From positions 1-63,788 of the forward strand of contig NZ_FPEH01000026.1 in assembly GCF_900117425.1 (NCBI RefSeq): a DNA stretch of 63,788 nt, written 5' to 3'. This DNA comes from Novosphingobium sp. NDB2Meth1 (GTDB taxonomy: Bacteria; Pseudomonadota; Alphaproteobacteria; Sphingomonadales; Sphingomonadaceae). The notes beneath the pieces were generated by a model, which made no database searches, was not told the DNA's origin, and saw nothing but the letters and a program-made list of their open reading frames with translations. The position numbers were made by a program, and so were the translations under genes. This document shows, in pieces, positions 52,955 through 63,100 of this stretch. Numbering within the stretch: position 1 is the first letter of the stretch; each line of letters begins with the position of its first letter.

Positions 52955-54547
52955 ATGACAAAGCCCGATCGCAGCCACACCCGCGCCCACCTCGTCGGTG
53001 GCGGGATCGCTTCGCTGGCGGCAGCCACCTTACTGATCCGCGACGGCGGACTGTCGGGGCACACCATCACCGTTTATGAGGAGCTCGACCGGGTCGGCGG
53101 CAGTCTCGACGGGTCGGGCGACCCGCACACGGGCTACATGGTCCGCGGCGGGCGGATGATGGAAAGCAAATATCTGTGCACCTACGACCTGTTCTCCTCA
53201 ATTCCGACGCTCGACGGGAAGCAGACCGTCACGCAGGAAATCTTCGAATGGAACGAGGTCATCAAGACCGGTTCCAAGTCACGTCTAGTGCGCGGCGCTA
53301 ACAAGATCGATGCGCCCGAATTCGGCCTGTCAGAGCGCCACATCCTGACGATCGAGAAGCTGGCGATCGAACCCGAGACGCTGCTCGGCGACAGCCGGAT
53401 TTCCGACCATTTCGACCAAGCGTTCTTCAAGACCAATTTCTGGTTCATGTGGTGCACAACCTTCGCCTTCCAGCCATGGCACAGCGCGATCGAGCTGAAA
53501 CGCTACCTCGTGCGCTTCACCCACATGGTCGCCGGGTTCAACGAACTGCACGGCATCATGCGGACGCTTTACAATCAATATGACTCGCTGGTGCTGCCGC
53601 TGCGCAAATGGCTCAACGAGCGCGGCGTGGTGTTTCGCCTCGGCAGCAAGGTGACCGACATCGCGTTTGCCGACCGCGACGGCACGAATTTTGTCGAGAG
53701 CCTGACCTGCGAAAGTGGCGGCACGACCGAGCAAGTCGAAGTCGCGCCCAGCGACCTGGTGATCGCGACGTTGGGATCGATGACCGAAGGCGCCGCGATC
53801 GGCGGGATGGATAGCCCTGCGGCGCTTAACGACAAAAGCGTCGGTGGGGCCTGGGCCCTGTGGGACAAGATCGCCGCCGGCCGCCCCGAATTGGGCCGGC
53901 CCGCCAAATTCACCGACTATGTCGATGAATCGAAATGGCTCTCCTTCACCACCACGCTGAAGGACTCGGCGCTGTTCGACCGGATCCGCGATTTCACTGG
54001 CAACGTTCCGGGCGAAGGTGGCCTCATCACCTTCGTCGATTCCAATTGGCTGATGTCAATCGTGCTGCCGCACCAGCCACACTTCATTGGCCAGCCCGAC
54101 AACGTGCAAGTGTTCTGGGGCTATGGCCTCAGCGTCGATGCTCCCGGCAATTACGTCGCCAAGCCGATGTCGGCCTGCACCGGGCGCGAATTGATGCAAG
54201 AATTGCTCGGCCACTTGGGAGAGATCGACCAGGCGCAGACCAGCCTCGAGGGCATGATCTGCCTGCCATGCATGATGCCCTTCATTACCAGCCAGTTCCT
54301 CAATCGCGCCAAGGGCGACCGGCCGCAGGTCCACCCCAAGGGCTATGCCAACTTCGCCATCACGGGACAGTTCTGCGAACAGCCCGATGACGTCGTCTTC
54401 ACAGTCGAATACTCGGTGCGGTCTGCTATGTCGGCTGTCTATGCGCTGCTCGATATCGACCGGACCCCGCCCGCAGTGTTCAAGGGACAACTCGATCCGC
54501 GCAACCTCTACAAGGCGTTCCGCGCCTTGCATGACATGAACGATTGA
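52955..54547 (+). CDS. ohyA: oleate hydratase
   Basis: A 530-residue FAD enzyme of the myosin-cross-reactive-antigen group that adds water to cis-9 double bonds of unsaturated fatty acids, here likely to oleate. FAD motifs are HLVGGGIASLAAATLL and YEELDRVGGSLDGSG, and the conserved WMFAF-like region reads WFMWCTTFAFQPWHSA. The ATG at 52955 with AGAGG is chosen over a frame from 52895 that overlaps atpG. It directly follows the N-ATPase operon and may be co-transcribed. Confidence 0.93.
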   Translation: MTKPDRSHTRAHLVGGGIASLAAATLLIRDGGLSGHTITVYEELDRVGGSLDGSGDPHTGYMVRGGRMMESKYLCTYDLFSSIPTLDGKQTVTQEIFEWNEVIKTGSKSRLVRGANKIDAPEFGLSERHILTIEKLAIEPETLLGDSRISDHFDQAFFKTNFWFMWCTTFAFQPWHSAIELKRYLVRFTHMVAGFNELHGIMRTLYNQYDSLVLPLRKWLNERGVVFRLGSKVTDIAFADRDGTNFVESLTCESGGTTEQVEVAPSDLVIATLGSMTEGAAIGGMDSPAALNDKSVGGAWALWDKIAAGRPELGRPAKFTDYVDESKWLSFTTTLKDSALFDRIRDFTGNVPGEGGLITFVDSNWLMSIVLPHQPHFIGQPDNVQVFWGYGLSVDAPGNYVAKPMSACTGRELMQELLGHLGEIDQAQTSLEGMICLPCMMPFITSQFLNRAKGDRPQVHPKGYANFAITGQFCEQPDDVVFTVEYSVRSAMSAVYALLDIDRTPPAVFKGQLDPRNLYKAFRALHDMND

Positions 54548-54716
54548 AGGTTGGGACGATGGATGGCCGGTGGGCACTGCCGGGTTCAAGGGCTGTGACA
54601 AAATGATGAACTCTTGCGGAATGCTCGTCACCACCCACCCGTTCTGAATTGGAGTAGTTCTCCCGGACGGCTATCCACTATCCAAACGGTCATCAATTCT
54701 CATCAACTGAAGTAGC

Positions 54717-56036
54717 TTACTCCATCACGCTCAGGAGGTTATCGATCGAGACCGTAGCGAAAGCAGTGAAGCTGTCAGCAATCGCATATGGCAGAAGCAT
54801 GGTCCGATCCTGAACAAGCGCACCGCAGCTATAGACGACATTGGGTACGTATCCGTCCCGTTCGTGCGGGCTGGGCGCCAGGACCGGGCGCGGTGTTCGC
54901 GCCAACAGCTTTGACGGATCATTCTTGTCGAGGAGGCATGCGCCAATGCAATAATTACGCACCGTGCCGACGCCGTGGGTCATCACCAACCATCCTTCGT
55001 CGATTTCGATCGGCGATCCGCAATTGCCCATCTGGACGAATTCCCAGGGGTATTTTGGCGTAATGAGCTTTGTGCCCCCTTCCCAGTTGAGCAATGAATC
55101 GGAGAAATGAAGCCAGATATTCTTGCCGTCCTGACGTCCAAGCATGGCGTATTTGCCCTCAATGCGGCGAGGGAAAAGGGCCATGCCCTTTCCGCTAGAG
55201 GCCTGGCCAATCAGAACGCGCATTTCGAACGATCGGAAATCGGTGGTGCTCAGCAATTCCGATCGCACTTCGCCACCGCTAAAAGCGGTATATGTTCCAT
55301 GATAGATTATGCTGCCGTCATCCTCGCAGAAGCGCACAAGGCGCGTATCCTCGATGCCCTGCCTCTGGCTCGGCAGGACCGGAAAAAGCACCGTCTCCGA
55401 GATCGTGCGACTGCCGGCGCAGCACAGGCGCGCTGCTACGCCCTCTCCTTTCCCGCACGTATCGATAAGTGGCGATACCGATGTCGGGCTGGGATCATCG
55501 ATCAAAAGTGCGCCGCCTGATGCCCAGGTGCCGGTCCGGAAGGTCACGGAAGACACATGTCCCTCGCCAATTCCCCGCAGCGACATCACGAAACGGATGG
55601 TTCCCTCCGGGAGCCCCGACTGGTCGGGATGGAGTACCACGCTTGGATTGAACAAGGCCGCGGCCTCGTAAGCAAATTCTTCGCTGAAGTAGGCGCCGAT
55701 CAACCGCCGCTGCTTGGCGTTGATACGACCCACACCCTCGATGCCGCCAGCGACCTCCTCGAACCGCCGAAGCAGCATCGTATCCACGTCACGGTGGTTT
55801 TCATCCAGAGACAATGAGACGCCTTTTAGCTGGCGCGCCAACTCAGCCTCGTCAAGCGCCACGATCAGGTCCACGGTCTCTTGGGCACGTGACGTGCCGC
55901 CGGCGAAGTCTCGTGGGTAGTGCGGATCGAATGGCCGAACGACGGTCCGCGATGGATCGGGTCGAAGAACGCGATCATAGAAGTTAAGTTTTGCGCGTTG
56001 GATCATACTGACCGGCTCACCTGTGCGTTCCTGCAT
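54717..56036 (-). CDS. GH130 family phosphorylase or hydrolase
   Basis: A 439-residue five-bladed propeller. GIEDTRLVRF and MGNCGSPIEIDEGWLVMTHGVG hold the catalytic Asp region and the ligand His of GH130. The family cleaves beta-mannosides, usually by phosphorolysis. Converges on oleate hydratase. An alternative ATG at 56006 is possible. The GT4 gene at 43973 is a likely functional partner, separated by the N-ATPase block. Confidence 0.88.
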   Translation of the reverse strand: MQERTGEPVSMIQRAKLNFYDRVLRPDPSRTVVRPFDPHYPRDFAGGTSRAQETVDLIVALDEAELARQLKGVSLSLDENHRDVDTMLLRRFEEVAGGIEGVGRINAKQRRLIGAYFSEEFAYEAAALFNPSVVLHPDQSGLPEGTIRFVMSLRGIGEGHVSSVTFRTGTWASGGALLIDDPSPTSVSPLIDTCGKGEGVAARLCCAGSRTISETVLFPVLPSQRQGIEDTRLVRFCEDDGSIIYHGTYTAFSGGEVRSELLSTTDFRSFEMRVLIGQASSGKGMALFPRRIEGKYAMLGRQDGKNIWLHFSDSLLNWEGGTKLITPKYPWEFVQMGNCGSPIEIDEGWLVMTHGVGTVRNYCIGACLLDKNDPSKLLARTPRPVLAPSPHERDGYVPNVVYSCGALVQDRTMLLPYAIADSFTAFATVSIDNLLSVME

Positions 56037-56371
56037 TTCAACACTGCCGCTCCTCGTTGGGAAGCGTATCGCAACCGACTATGGTATTCTGAGTAGATTC
56101 CGTTCGCGGGATTGTGGTCGGAAAGGCGACCCTTGCCCAGAAATCTGCCTGTAAGCCCTGTGCTGTGGGGGCCTATAAGTAAATTCCGCAGAAGCCAGCT
56201 TTCCCTGTCGGGCATACTCCTCTTTAAGATAAGCCATCAATTTCGTCGGAAGTGCAGACGATTATTTATTAGGGGATATCGAAGATGTTTGGGGCAGGCA
56301 GACAAACGAATTGCCGGCACGCTCAATCCACGGTCGAGGCTCTTATCAATTCGAGCCGACCGCGCGTGGCG
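56037..56371. other. gap upstream of GH130, no gene
   Basis: No supported gene. The first part should hold the GH130 promoter. The right end runs into the decayed small-protein copy. Confidence 0.4.
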
Positions 56372-56600
56372 GTCACCCTTCGGTGAAGCGACATACGTAA
56401 CCTTAAAATGCGCAGAATGACCGCAGAAAATTTGATGAACCTCGACACGGTCGACCTGCGCTCCATCGGCCTTGCCGAGGCACGCGACAATCCGCCCGCA
56501 TCTATACAAACGATCTTTCCACGCCTTAAGATTGCAAGCCCAACGCCTTATGCGACAAGCGGCATGCTTCCAAAGACCATAACTCAACAGACTAAAAGCT
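56372..56600 (-). pseudogene. decayed fourth member of the small exported paralog family
   Basis: Reading leftward, one frame has GVGLAILRRGKIVCIDAGG, and the next frame continues RIVACLGKADGAQVDRVEVH and QIFCGHSAHFKV. These match the MRG-V, VCxGxxDGAxxG and DQIFxxHxAHV blocks of the genes at 16241, 18799 and 19254. There is a frameshift between the pieces and a deletion between GAQV and the VEVHQIF block. The start has a stop codon. It is closest to the member at 16241. Confidence 0.65.
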
Positions 56601-56957
56601 ACTGCGGCTTGGCCACCCTGTTGCAGGGACACAGGACGAAAAGAGGCCGCCAACCGTGTTGCCGTGATCCGCTGGGCTGCTGCGGCGGCAAACCAGGCCG
56701 TTGTTGATGCCAAGCACCTCGCCCGTGGTCCCTGGTTCATACAACCAGTAGGTGGTGTTGCAGGGTGCTGCGCAACGGCAGACTACCCGGCCATAACGGC
56801 CAATCCCAAGCGCGAGCGAACTGTTGGAATTGATGATTATTCCTGCAGCGTGTTGCGCGATACGATTTAATCATGGACATAGCAGCATGCAGGAATGCCC
56901 CGTCATTGGTAATTTTTGCTTCCCATGCTGTGCTGTTCCTGCCAGACAGGACATAAC
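56601..56957. other. gap, no supported gene
   Basis: Only short frames without family character. Near the left end a piece reading AVAFSLLSYG may be the lost signal peptide of the decayed small protein. Confidence 0.35.
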
Positions 56958-57320
56958 GTGGATCGTCGGCTCGCCTTCCTGCTTCTTATTGGAGCAATCC
57001 TTGGCCTTCTGGGGCAGGAATCAGCTTTCGCGCAGATGACCCTCAAACCGGTACAATCCGAAACGACCCAAATGGACCCCGACTGCGCCAAAGCAATGGG
57101 GATTACCGTTCAGCCATCATCGGATGACCAACCCTGCCAAGGGATGACCCCGGAATGCATCGCAAAAATGGGTTGCACCGTGCCCTTGGCTTTACTCCCC
57201 GGCAAGGTTGTTGATGACGTTCAGGCCCTGACGCTTTTCCAACCTGTCGTGTCCCCTGTTGCGGCACTGTTTGGACGTACGGTTCCGCCCGAGCCTGAGC
57301 CTCCGGCGCACATCGGCTGA
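56958..57320 (+). CDS. hypothetical exported protein upstream of cusCBA
   Basis: A 120-residue protein from GTG at 56958 (AGGA upstream): a signal (about 1-26, ending AFAQ), then a mature part with four Cys (DPDCAKAM, QPCQGM, PECIAKMGC) and Met, then a Pro-rich end. Cys/Met content and position ahead of the efflux operon suggest a metal-linked periplasmic role. No family recognised. Confidence 0.6.
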   Translation: MDRRLAFLLLIGAILGLLGQESAFAQMTLKPVQSETTQMDPDCAKAMGITVQPSSDDQPCQGMTPECIAKMGCTVPLALLPGKVVDDVQALTLFQPVVSPVAALFGRTVPPEPEPPAHIG

Positions 57321-57672
57321 TCGCTGAGCGGGCTACGTCGGCTTTGCCGACCCCGTAGCTTCTGCCCATCGGACCGAAGGGTCCACGTCAATCCGCGCCC
57401 GCGATGCATCCACTTGGGGCCCCCCCTCAACGTGGTTTACGCGAAATGGATATCCGACTGGCGCCCCCCAAAAACCTGGTGAGCCGGCTGCCGCATGACT
57501 GTGACAGGACCGGATCGCCGCAGGCAGGTTGAGCAATTGCCTGGCCGATAGCGATAAGACACGACGGCCGGGCACGTGGCGCCGGTGAAGTTCCCTCGCT
57601 TCACCGGCGCCCGATTCGCCAAAGGCAGTCCTTCGCAATCGGCCTCGCACGTGCAGACCGGAAGACAATTGC
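57321..57672. other. gap before cusC with a strong hairpin
   Basis: No gene seen. It holds the hairpin at 57332-57359 and should hold the promoter of the cus operon. The DNA near 57590-57670 reads through without a stop on several frames but has no family character. Confidence 0.4.
57332..57359 (+). terminator. hairpin, terminator-like
   Basis: GCTAC with GTCGGC pairs with GCCGAC and GTAGC, leaving a TTT loop and a small CCC bulge. It starts 11 bases after the stop of the gene ending at 57320 and probably ends that transcript, separating it from cusC. Confidence 0.6.
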
Positions 57673-58905
57673 ATGCGTATATTATTCCTGGCACCGGCCT
57701 TGGCCACTGCGCTGCCTTGCGCGGCAGGTGCGGAACCACTGACTTTCGAAGCCGCGCTCGAACGAGCGGCGAACGCAGCACCTGCGCTCAAAGTCAGTGA
57801 GGCCAGCGTCCGCGCATCGCACGCTCGTGCGATTGCTGCCGGCCAGCTTCCTGATCCCACCTTGTCCGTTGGCATCGATAATTTTCCGATTTCGGGCCCG
57901 CCAGCCTTTCGTCCGCGTGATGAAAGCATGACCACCGCACGGATCGGGGTCGAACAAGCATTCCCCAACCCGGCCAAGCGGCGCGCGGAGCAAACCCGCG
58001 CGCGGGCTGCGATCGGCGCGGCGGAAGCTGGACAAGCGGTCACGGCGCAAGACGTCCGCCTGGAAACGGCGCTTGCCTGGATCGATCTTTACTATGCCAA
58101 ACGTCGCCTTGCCCAGTTGCGGCGCCTTGATGCGAGTCTTGGCGATTTACAGGCTACAGTTACGGCGCGGCTTGCCTCGGGTTCAGCCCGGCCAAGCCAG
58201 GCCTATGAACCCGAGCAGTTGCGCGCGGCGGTTAATGACCGGCAAGCTCAGCTTGAGGCTGAGGTGGCCAAGGCGCAAGCCCGGCTCGCGCGCCTGACGG
58301 GCGATCCCGATGCTGACGTTAGCAGCGATCCGCCCTTGCTCACGGTCGAACGTGAACGGCTGAGGGGCGGTATTGGCGCAACTCCGCGCCTGACCGCTCT
58401 TGATGCCGATGTCGCTGCCGCCGAGGCAGAGACTGATCTTGCCCGCGCGGCAAAGCGGCCGGATTGGCGGGTCAGCACCAGTTATGGCCGGCGCGATCCG
58501 GCCTATGGCGACATGGTTTCCGTCGGCGTCAGTATCGATCTGCCGCTGTTCTCGCGCAAACGGCAAGATCCGCTGATAGCAGCCCGCGAAGCCGAGGCGG
58601 ACCGGGCACGGTTCAGCCGCACTTCGGGCGAACGCGATCTGAATGCGGGGCTCACGTCCGATCTTGCCGATTATGACATGCATCGCCGGCAACTCGACAA
58701 CGCCAGGGCTACACTCGTGCCGCTCGCCAAGCGGCGGGCCGAGCTGGATATGGCGAGTTATGCCGCAGGCAAGCTCGATCTCGGCAGCGCGCTCCTCTCG
58801 AGCCTCGCTCTTGCCGAAGCTGAAGTCGATGTACTCGCCCGCGAAGCTGATGTCGCGCGCGACGCGGTCCGGATCAATTACACATACATGGAGGTGCGGC
58901 CATGA
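57673..58905 (+). CDS. cusC: CusC-like outer-membrane factor (TolC family)
   Basis: A 410-residue protein with a signal (to GAE), long helices and two TolC-type repeats; ASRPSQAYEPEQ-like and LDLGSALLSSLALAEAEVDV segments fit the helical barrel. It is the outer-membrane channel of the tripartite pump. The next gene starts at its stop (ATGA). Confidence 0.9.
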   Translation: MRILFLAPALATALPCAAGAEPLTFEAALERAANAAPALKVSEASVRASHARAIAAGQLPDPTLSVGIDNFPISGPPAFRPRDESMTTARIGVEQAFPNPAKRRAEQTRARAAIGAAEAGQAVTAQDVRLETALAWIDLYYAKRRLAQLRRLDASLGDLQATVTARLASGSARPSQAYEPEQLRAAVNDRQAQLEAEVAKAQARLARLTGDPDADVSSDPPLLTVERERLRGGIGATPRLTALDADVAAAEAETDLARAAKRPDWRVSTSYGRRDPAYGDMVSVGVSIDLPLFSRKRQDPLIAAREAEADRARFSRTSGERDLNAGLTSDLADYDMHRRQLDNARATLVPLAKRRAELDMASYAAGKLDLGSALLSSLALAEAEVDVLAREADVARDAVRINYTYMEVRP

Positions 58906-60134
58906 ACTGGCACGCGAAGCAGACCGCGCGTTGGGGCGCAGGCATCTTGGCGATCGCCCTGGCGGCAGGCGCGGGCGGGTATTGGCTCGGTCATAGCAGC
59001 AGTCCCGGTACCGTGACGGGCGCCGGATCGGAGCGCAAGATCCTTTACTGGTACGATCCGATGGTACCCGCCGAGCACTACGACAACCCCAATTCACTGT
59101 CGTCGATGGGGATGAAAACCATCCCAAAATATGCCGACGAAGGGGCTGCAACCGCCACGGCCCCGGGGGTCAGCATCGACCCGGCTGTCCGGCAGAGCCT
59201 TGGCCTGCGTGTGGTCACGGCGGAGATTGGCACACTGCCTTCATCGGTCACGGTCACCGGCACGATCGACTTCAACCAGCGCAATGTCGCCATCATCCAG
59301 GCGCGCTCGGGCGGTTTTATCACCCGTGTCTATGGCAGGGCGCCGGGCGACGTGATCGGTATGGGCGCGCCTATTGCGGACCTGCAATTGCCCGAATGGG
59401 GCGGCGCGCAGGGCGAGTATCTCGCGGTCCGCCGCCTTGGCCGCCCCGACCTTACCGAGGCGGCACGCCAGCGGCTGAGATTACTGGGCATGCCCGAGCA
59501 GCTCATCGCGCAAGTCGAGCGCAGCGGGAGAACGAGCGGTGTCCTCACCATCACGTCGCCAATCGGCGGGGTCATCCAGACGCTGGATGCACGGCAGGGC
59601 GTGACGCTCGTGGCAGGCCAGACCCTTGCACAGGTCAACGGGATCGGCACGGTCTGGGTCAATGCCGCCGTGCCGCAGGCGCAGGCGGGCCTTGTCCGGG
59701 TCGGGCAGCGCGCAAACGTGACGCTGGCCGCGCTTCCCGGTCAAAGCCTCGCGGGCCGCGTGATTGCGATCCTGCCGACAGCGCAGGTAGATAGCCGGAC
59801 TATCACGGTGCGGATCGAGCTGGCCAACCGCGGCGGCATGCTGCGCCCCGGCATGTTCGCCACCGTGGTGCTCGGCGACGAAGGCCACCCCGGACTGCTG
59901 GTGCCGAGCGAAGCGGTCATCCGCACCGGCGCGCGCAATCTCGTCATTCTTGCCCTTGCCGACGGACGCTATCGGCCAGCGGAGGTCCGGCTTGGCCGCG
60001 AGGACGGCGGCAAGACCGAAATCCTTGCCGGGCTTGCGCCAGGCGAGAAGGTGGCGGCCTCGGGGCAGTTCCTGCTTGATTCCGAAGCGAGCCTGAGCGG
60101 GATTCCGGCACGGCCGATCGGAGATGTGCGATGA
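58902..60134 (+). CDS. cusB: CusB-like periplasmic adaptor
   Basis: A 410-residue membrane-fusion protein. The N-terminal metal-binding Met residues of CusB are present as Met54 (WYDPM), Met69 and Met71 (SSMGMKT), followed by PKYADE. The barrel-sandwich, beta-barrel and helical hairpin follow. It links the inner and outer pump parts and hands Cu(I)/Ag(I) to CusA. Coupled to both neighbours by ATGA. Confidence 0.95.
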   Translation: MNWHAKQTARWGAGILAIALAAGAGGYWLGHSSSPGTVTGAGSERKILYWYDPMVPAEHYDNPNSLSSMGMKTIPKYADEGAATATAPGVSIDPAVRQSLGLRVVTAEIGTLPSSVTVTGTIDFNQRNVAIIQARSGGFITRVYGRAPGDVIGMGAPIADLQLPEWGGAQGEYLAVRRLGRPDLTEAARQRLRLLGMPEQLIAQVERSGRTSGVLTITSPIGGVIQTLDARQGVTLVAGQTLAQVNGIGTVWVNAAVPQAQAGLVRVGQRANVTLAALPGQSLAGRVIAILPTAQVDSRTITVRIELANRGGMLRPGMFATVVLGDEGHPGLLVPSEAVIRTGARNLVILALADGRYRPAEVRLGREDGGKTEILAGLAPGEKVAASGQFLLDSEASLSGIPARPIGDVR

Positions 60135-63100
60135 TCGCTGCGATCATCCGTGCCTCTGTCCGCTCGCGCAATCTGGTGCTTGTTGTGGCAGCAGTGCTGA
60201 GTGTTTTCGGTTTTTACGCGGTCCGGACGACGCCGGTCGATGCCTTGCCCGATCTCTCCGATGTGCAGGTCATCATTCGCACCAGCTATCCCGGTCAGGC
60301 GCCGCAGATCGGCGAAAACCAGGTTACCTACCCGATCGCCTCGACCATGCTGTCGGTGCCCGGTGCGCGCGTCGTGCGCGGCTATTCGTTCACCGGCGAC
60401 AGCTTTGTCTACGTCCTGTTTGACGACGGCACCGACCTTTATTGGGCGCGCAGCCGCGTTCTTGAGTATCTGAGCCAGGTGCAAGGCCGTCTGCCTGAGG
60501 GGGCCAAGCCCGCTCTGGGGCCCGACGCCACGGGGGTGGGCTGGATCTTTGAATATGCGCTGGTTGACCGGTCGGGCGGCCATGACCTTGCCCAGCTCAG
60601 AAGCTTGCAGGATTGGTTCCTGCGCTATGAGTTGAAGACTGTGCCGGGGGTGGCCGAGGTCGCCAGCATCGGCGGCATGGTCAAGCAGTACCAGGTGATC
60701 GTCGATCCGCAGAAGCTGGCGGCTTATGCGGTTACCACCGAACAGGTCACCGAGGCGCTCAAGCGCGCCAATCAGGAGACTGGCGGGTCCAGCGTGGAAA
60801 TGGCCGGCGCCGAATATACGGTTCGTGCCAGCGGCTATCTCAAGACGCTCGACGATTTCCGTGCGGTTCCGCTGCGCGCCGATGGAGGCGTTCCTGTGAC
60901 GCTGGGCGATGTCGCGACGGTCCAGATTGGCCCGGAAATGCGCCGCGGCATTGCTGAATTGAACGGGGACGGCGAAGTGGCTGGCGGGGTCATCGTCATG
61001 CGCCAGGGCCAGAACGCCCGCGCGGTCATCGACGGGGTCAAGGCCAAGCTCGATGAACTGAAAAGAAGCTTGCCGCCGGGCGTCGAGATAGTGCCGACCT
61101 ACGACCGCTCGGGGTTGATCGACCGGGCAGTGGAGAACCTCGGACACAAGCTCCTCGAAGAGTTCGTCATCGTCGCGCTCGTCTGCGCATTGTTCCTCTG
61201 GCACGCCCGCTCGGCGCTCGTCGCGATCCTGACGCTTCCGCTCGGCATCCTAATGGCCTTCATCGTCATGCGGTTGCAGGGCCTCAACGCGAATATCCTC
61301 TCGCTCGGCGGCATCGCCATCGCCATCGGGGCGATGGTAGATGGGGCGGTCGTGATGATCGAGAATGCGCACAAGCACCTCGAACGCTGGCAGCACGAGC
61401 ATCCCGATAGCGAACTGGACACGGCGACGCGATGGCGCCTGGTCACGCAGGCTGCGGCCGAGGTAGGCCCGGCGCTGTTTCTCAGCCTCTTGATCATTAC
61501 CTTCTCGTTCCTGCCGATCTTCACGCTTCAGGGACAGGAAGGACGGCTGTTTTCGCCGCTTGCCTTTACCAAGACCTATGCCATGGCGGCCGCGGCGCTG
61601 CTCTCGATCACGCTCATTCCGGTGCTGATGGGACTCCTGATCCGGGGACGCATACCCAGCGAGGAGGCCAATCCGATCAGTCGCTGGCTCACGCGGATTT
61701 ACCGTCCGGCGATCGACTGGGTGCTCGTTCACCCCAAGCGCACGCTCGTGATCGCAGCCCTGATCTTCGCGACCACCTTGTGGCCGATGTCGCGGATTGG
61801 CGGAGAGTTCCTGCCGCAGATGAACGAAGGCGACCTGCTCTACATGCCGTCGGCGCTGCCGGGCATTTCGCCAGCCGAGGCCGGGCGCCTGCTTCAGCAG
61901 ACCGATCGGCTGATCAAGACCGTGCCTGAAGTTCAGAGCGTATTCGGTAAATCCGGACGCGCCGAGAGCGCAACCGATCCTGCCCCGCTTGAGATGTTCG
62001 AGACGACCATCCGCTTCAAGCCACGAGAGCAATGGCGATCCGGCATGACCCCCGAGAAGTTGGTCGAGGAGCTCGATGCGCGGGTCAAGGTGCCGGGCCT
62101 TGCCAACTTCTGGATCCCGCCGATCCGCAACCGCATCGACATGCTGGCGACCGGGATCAAGAGCCCGGTCGGGATCAAGGTCGCCGGTTCGAACCTCGCC
62201 GAGATCGATCGCACTGCAAGGCAGATCGAGCAGGTCGTCCGGACGGTGCCGGGTGTCGCCTCGGCGCTGGCCGAGCGGCTGACCGGAGGGCGCTACATCG
62301 ACGTCACGGTCGATCGCGCCGCCGCCGCCCGCTACGGGCTCAATGTGGCCAATGTCCAGTCGGTGGTGTCGGGCGCGATTGGCGGCGAAACGGTCGGCCA
62401 GACAGTCGAAGGGCTGGCGCGCTACCCGATCCAGGTCCGCTACCCCCGCGAAATCCGCGACAGTCCGGACAAACTGGCAAGCCTGCCGGTGCTGACTCCT
62501 GCCGGCCAGCAAATCACTCTCGGCAGTGTAGCCCGGATCGATATCAGCGACGGGCCGCCCATGCTTCGCAGCGAGAACGGCAGACCGGTGACCTGGATTT
62601 ATGTCGATGGTCGGGGCAGCGACATGCAGACCATGGTGGGCGACATCCAGCGCGCCATTACCGTGCAGGTCAAGCTGCCCCCCGGCGTCAGCGTTTCCTA
62701 TACTGGTCAGTACGAGTTTCTCATCCGCGCCAAGGAGCGGATGAAGCTGGTAATCCCGGTGACGCTCGCGATCATTCTGGGGCTTTTGTACCTGACTTTC
62801 CGGCGCTGGGATGAAGCGCTGCTGATCATGGGCACTTTGCCCTTTGCCCTCACCGGCGGTCTGTGGTTGCTCTATTGGCTCGGCTACAACCAGTCGGTAG
62901 CGACCGCTGTGGGGTTCATTGCGCTCGCGGGCGTCGCGGCCGAGTTCGGGGTCGTCATGCTGATTTACCTCAAACACGCGCTGGAGGCGCACAGCGATGA
63001 CGACGTAGTGGGGGCGGTCCGCGATGGCGCTGTGATGCGCGTCCGGCCCAAAGCCATGACGGTCGCAGTGATCCTCGCCGGCCTGCTCCCCGTCCTGGCA

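Noticed and set aside
54846..54852. TACGTAT inside the GH130 gene
   Set aside because: It lies well inside a coding region and encodes part of GYVPN on the minus strand; no start codon follows at the usual distance.
56391..56397. TACGTAT (minus strand) about 355 nt before GH130
   Set aside because: It falls in the coding blocks of the decayed small protein and is much farther from a start than the other sites.
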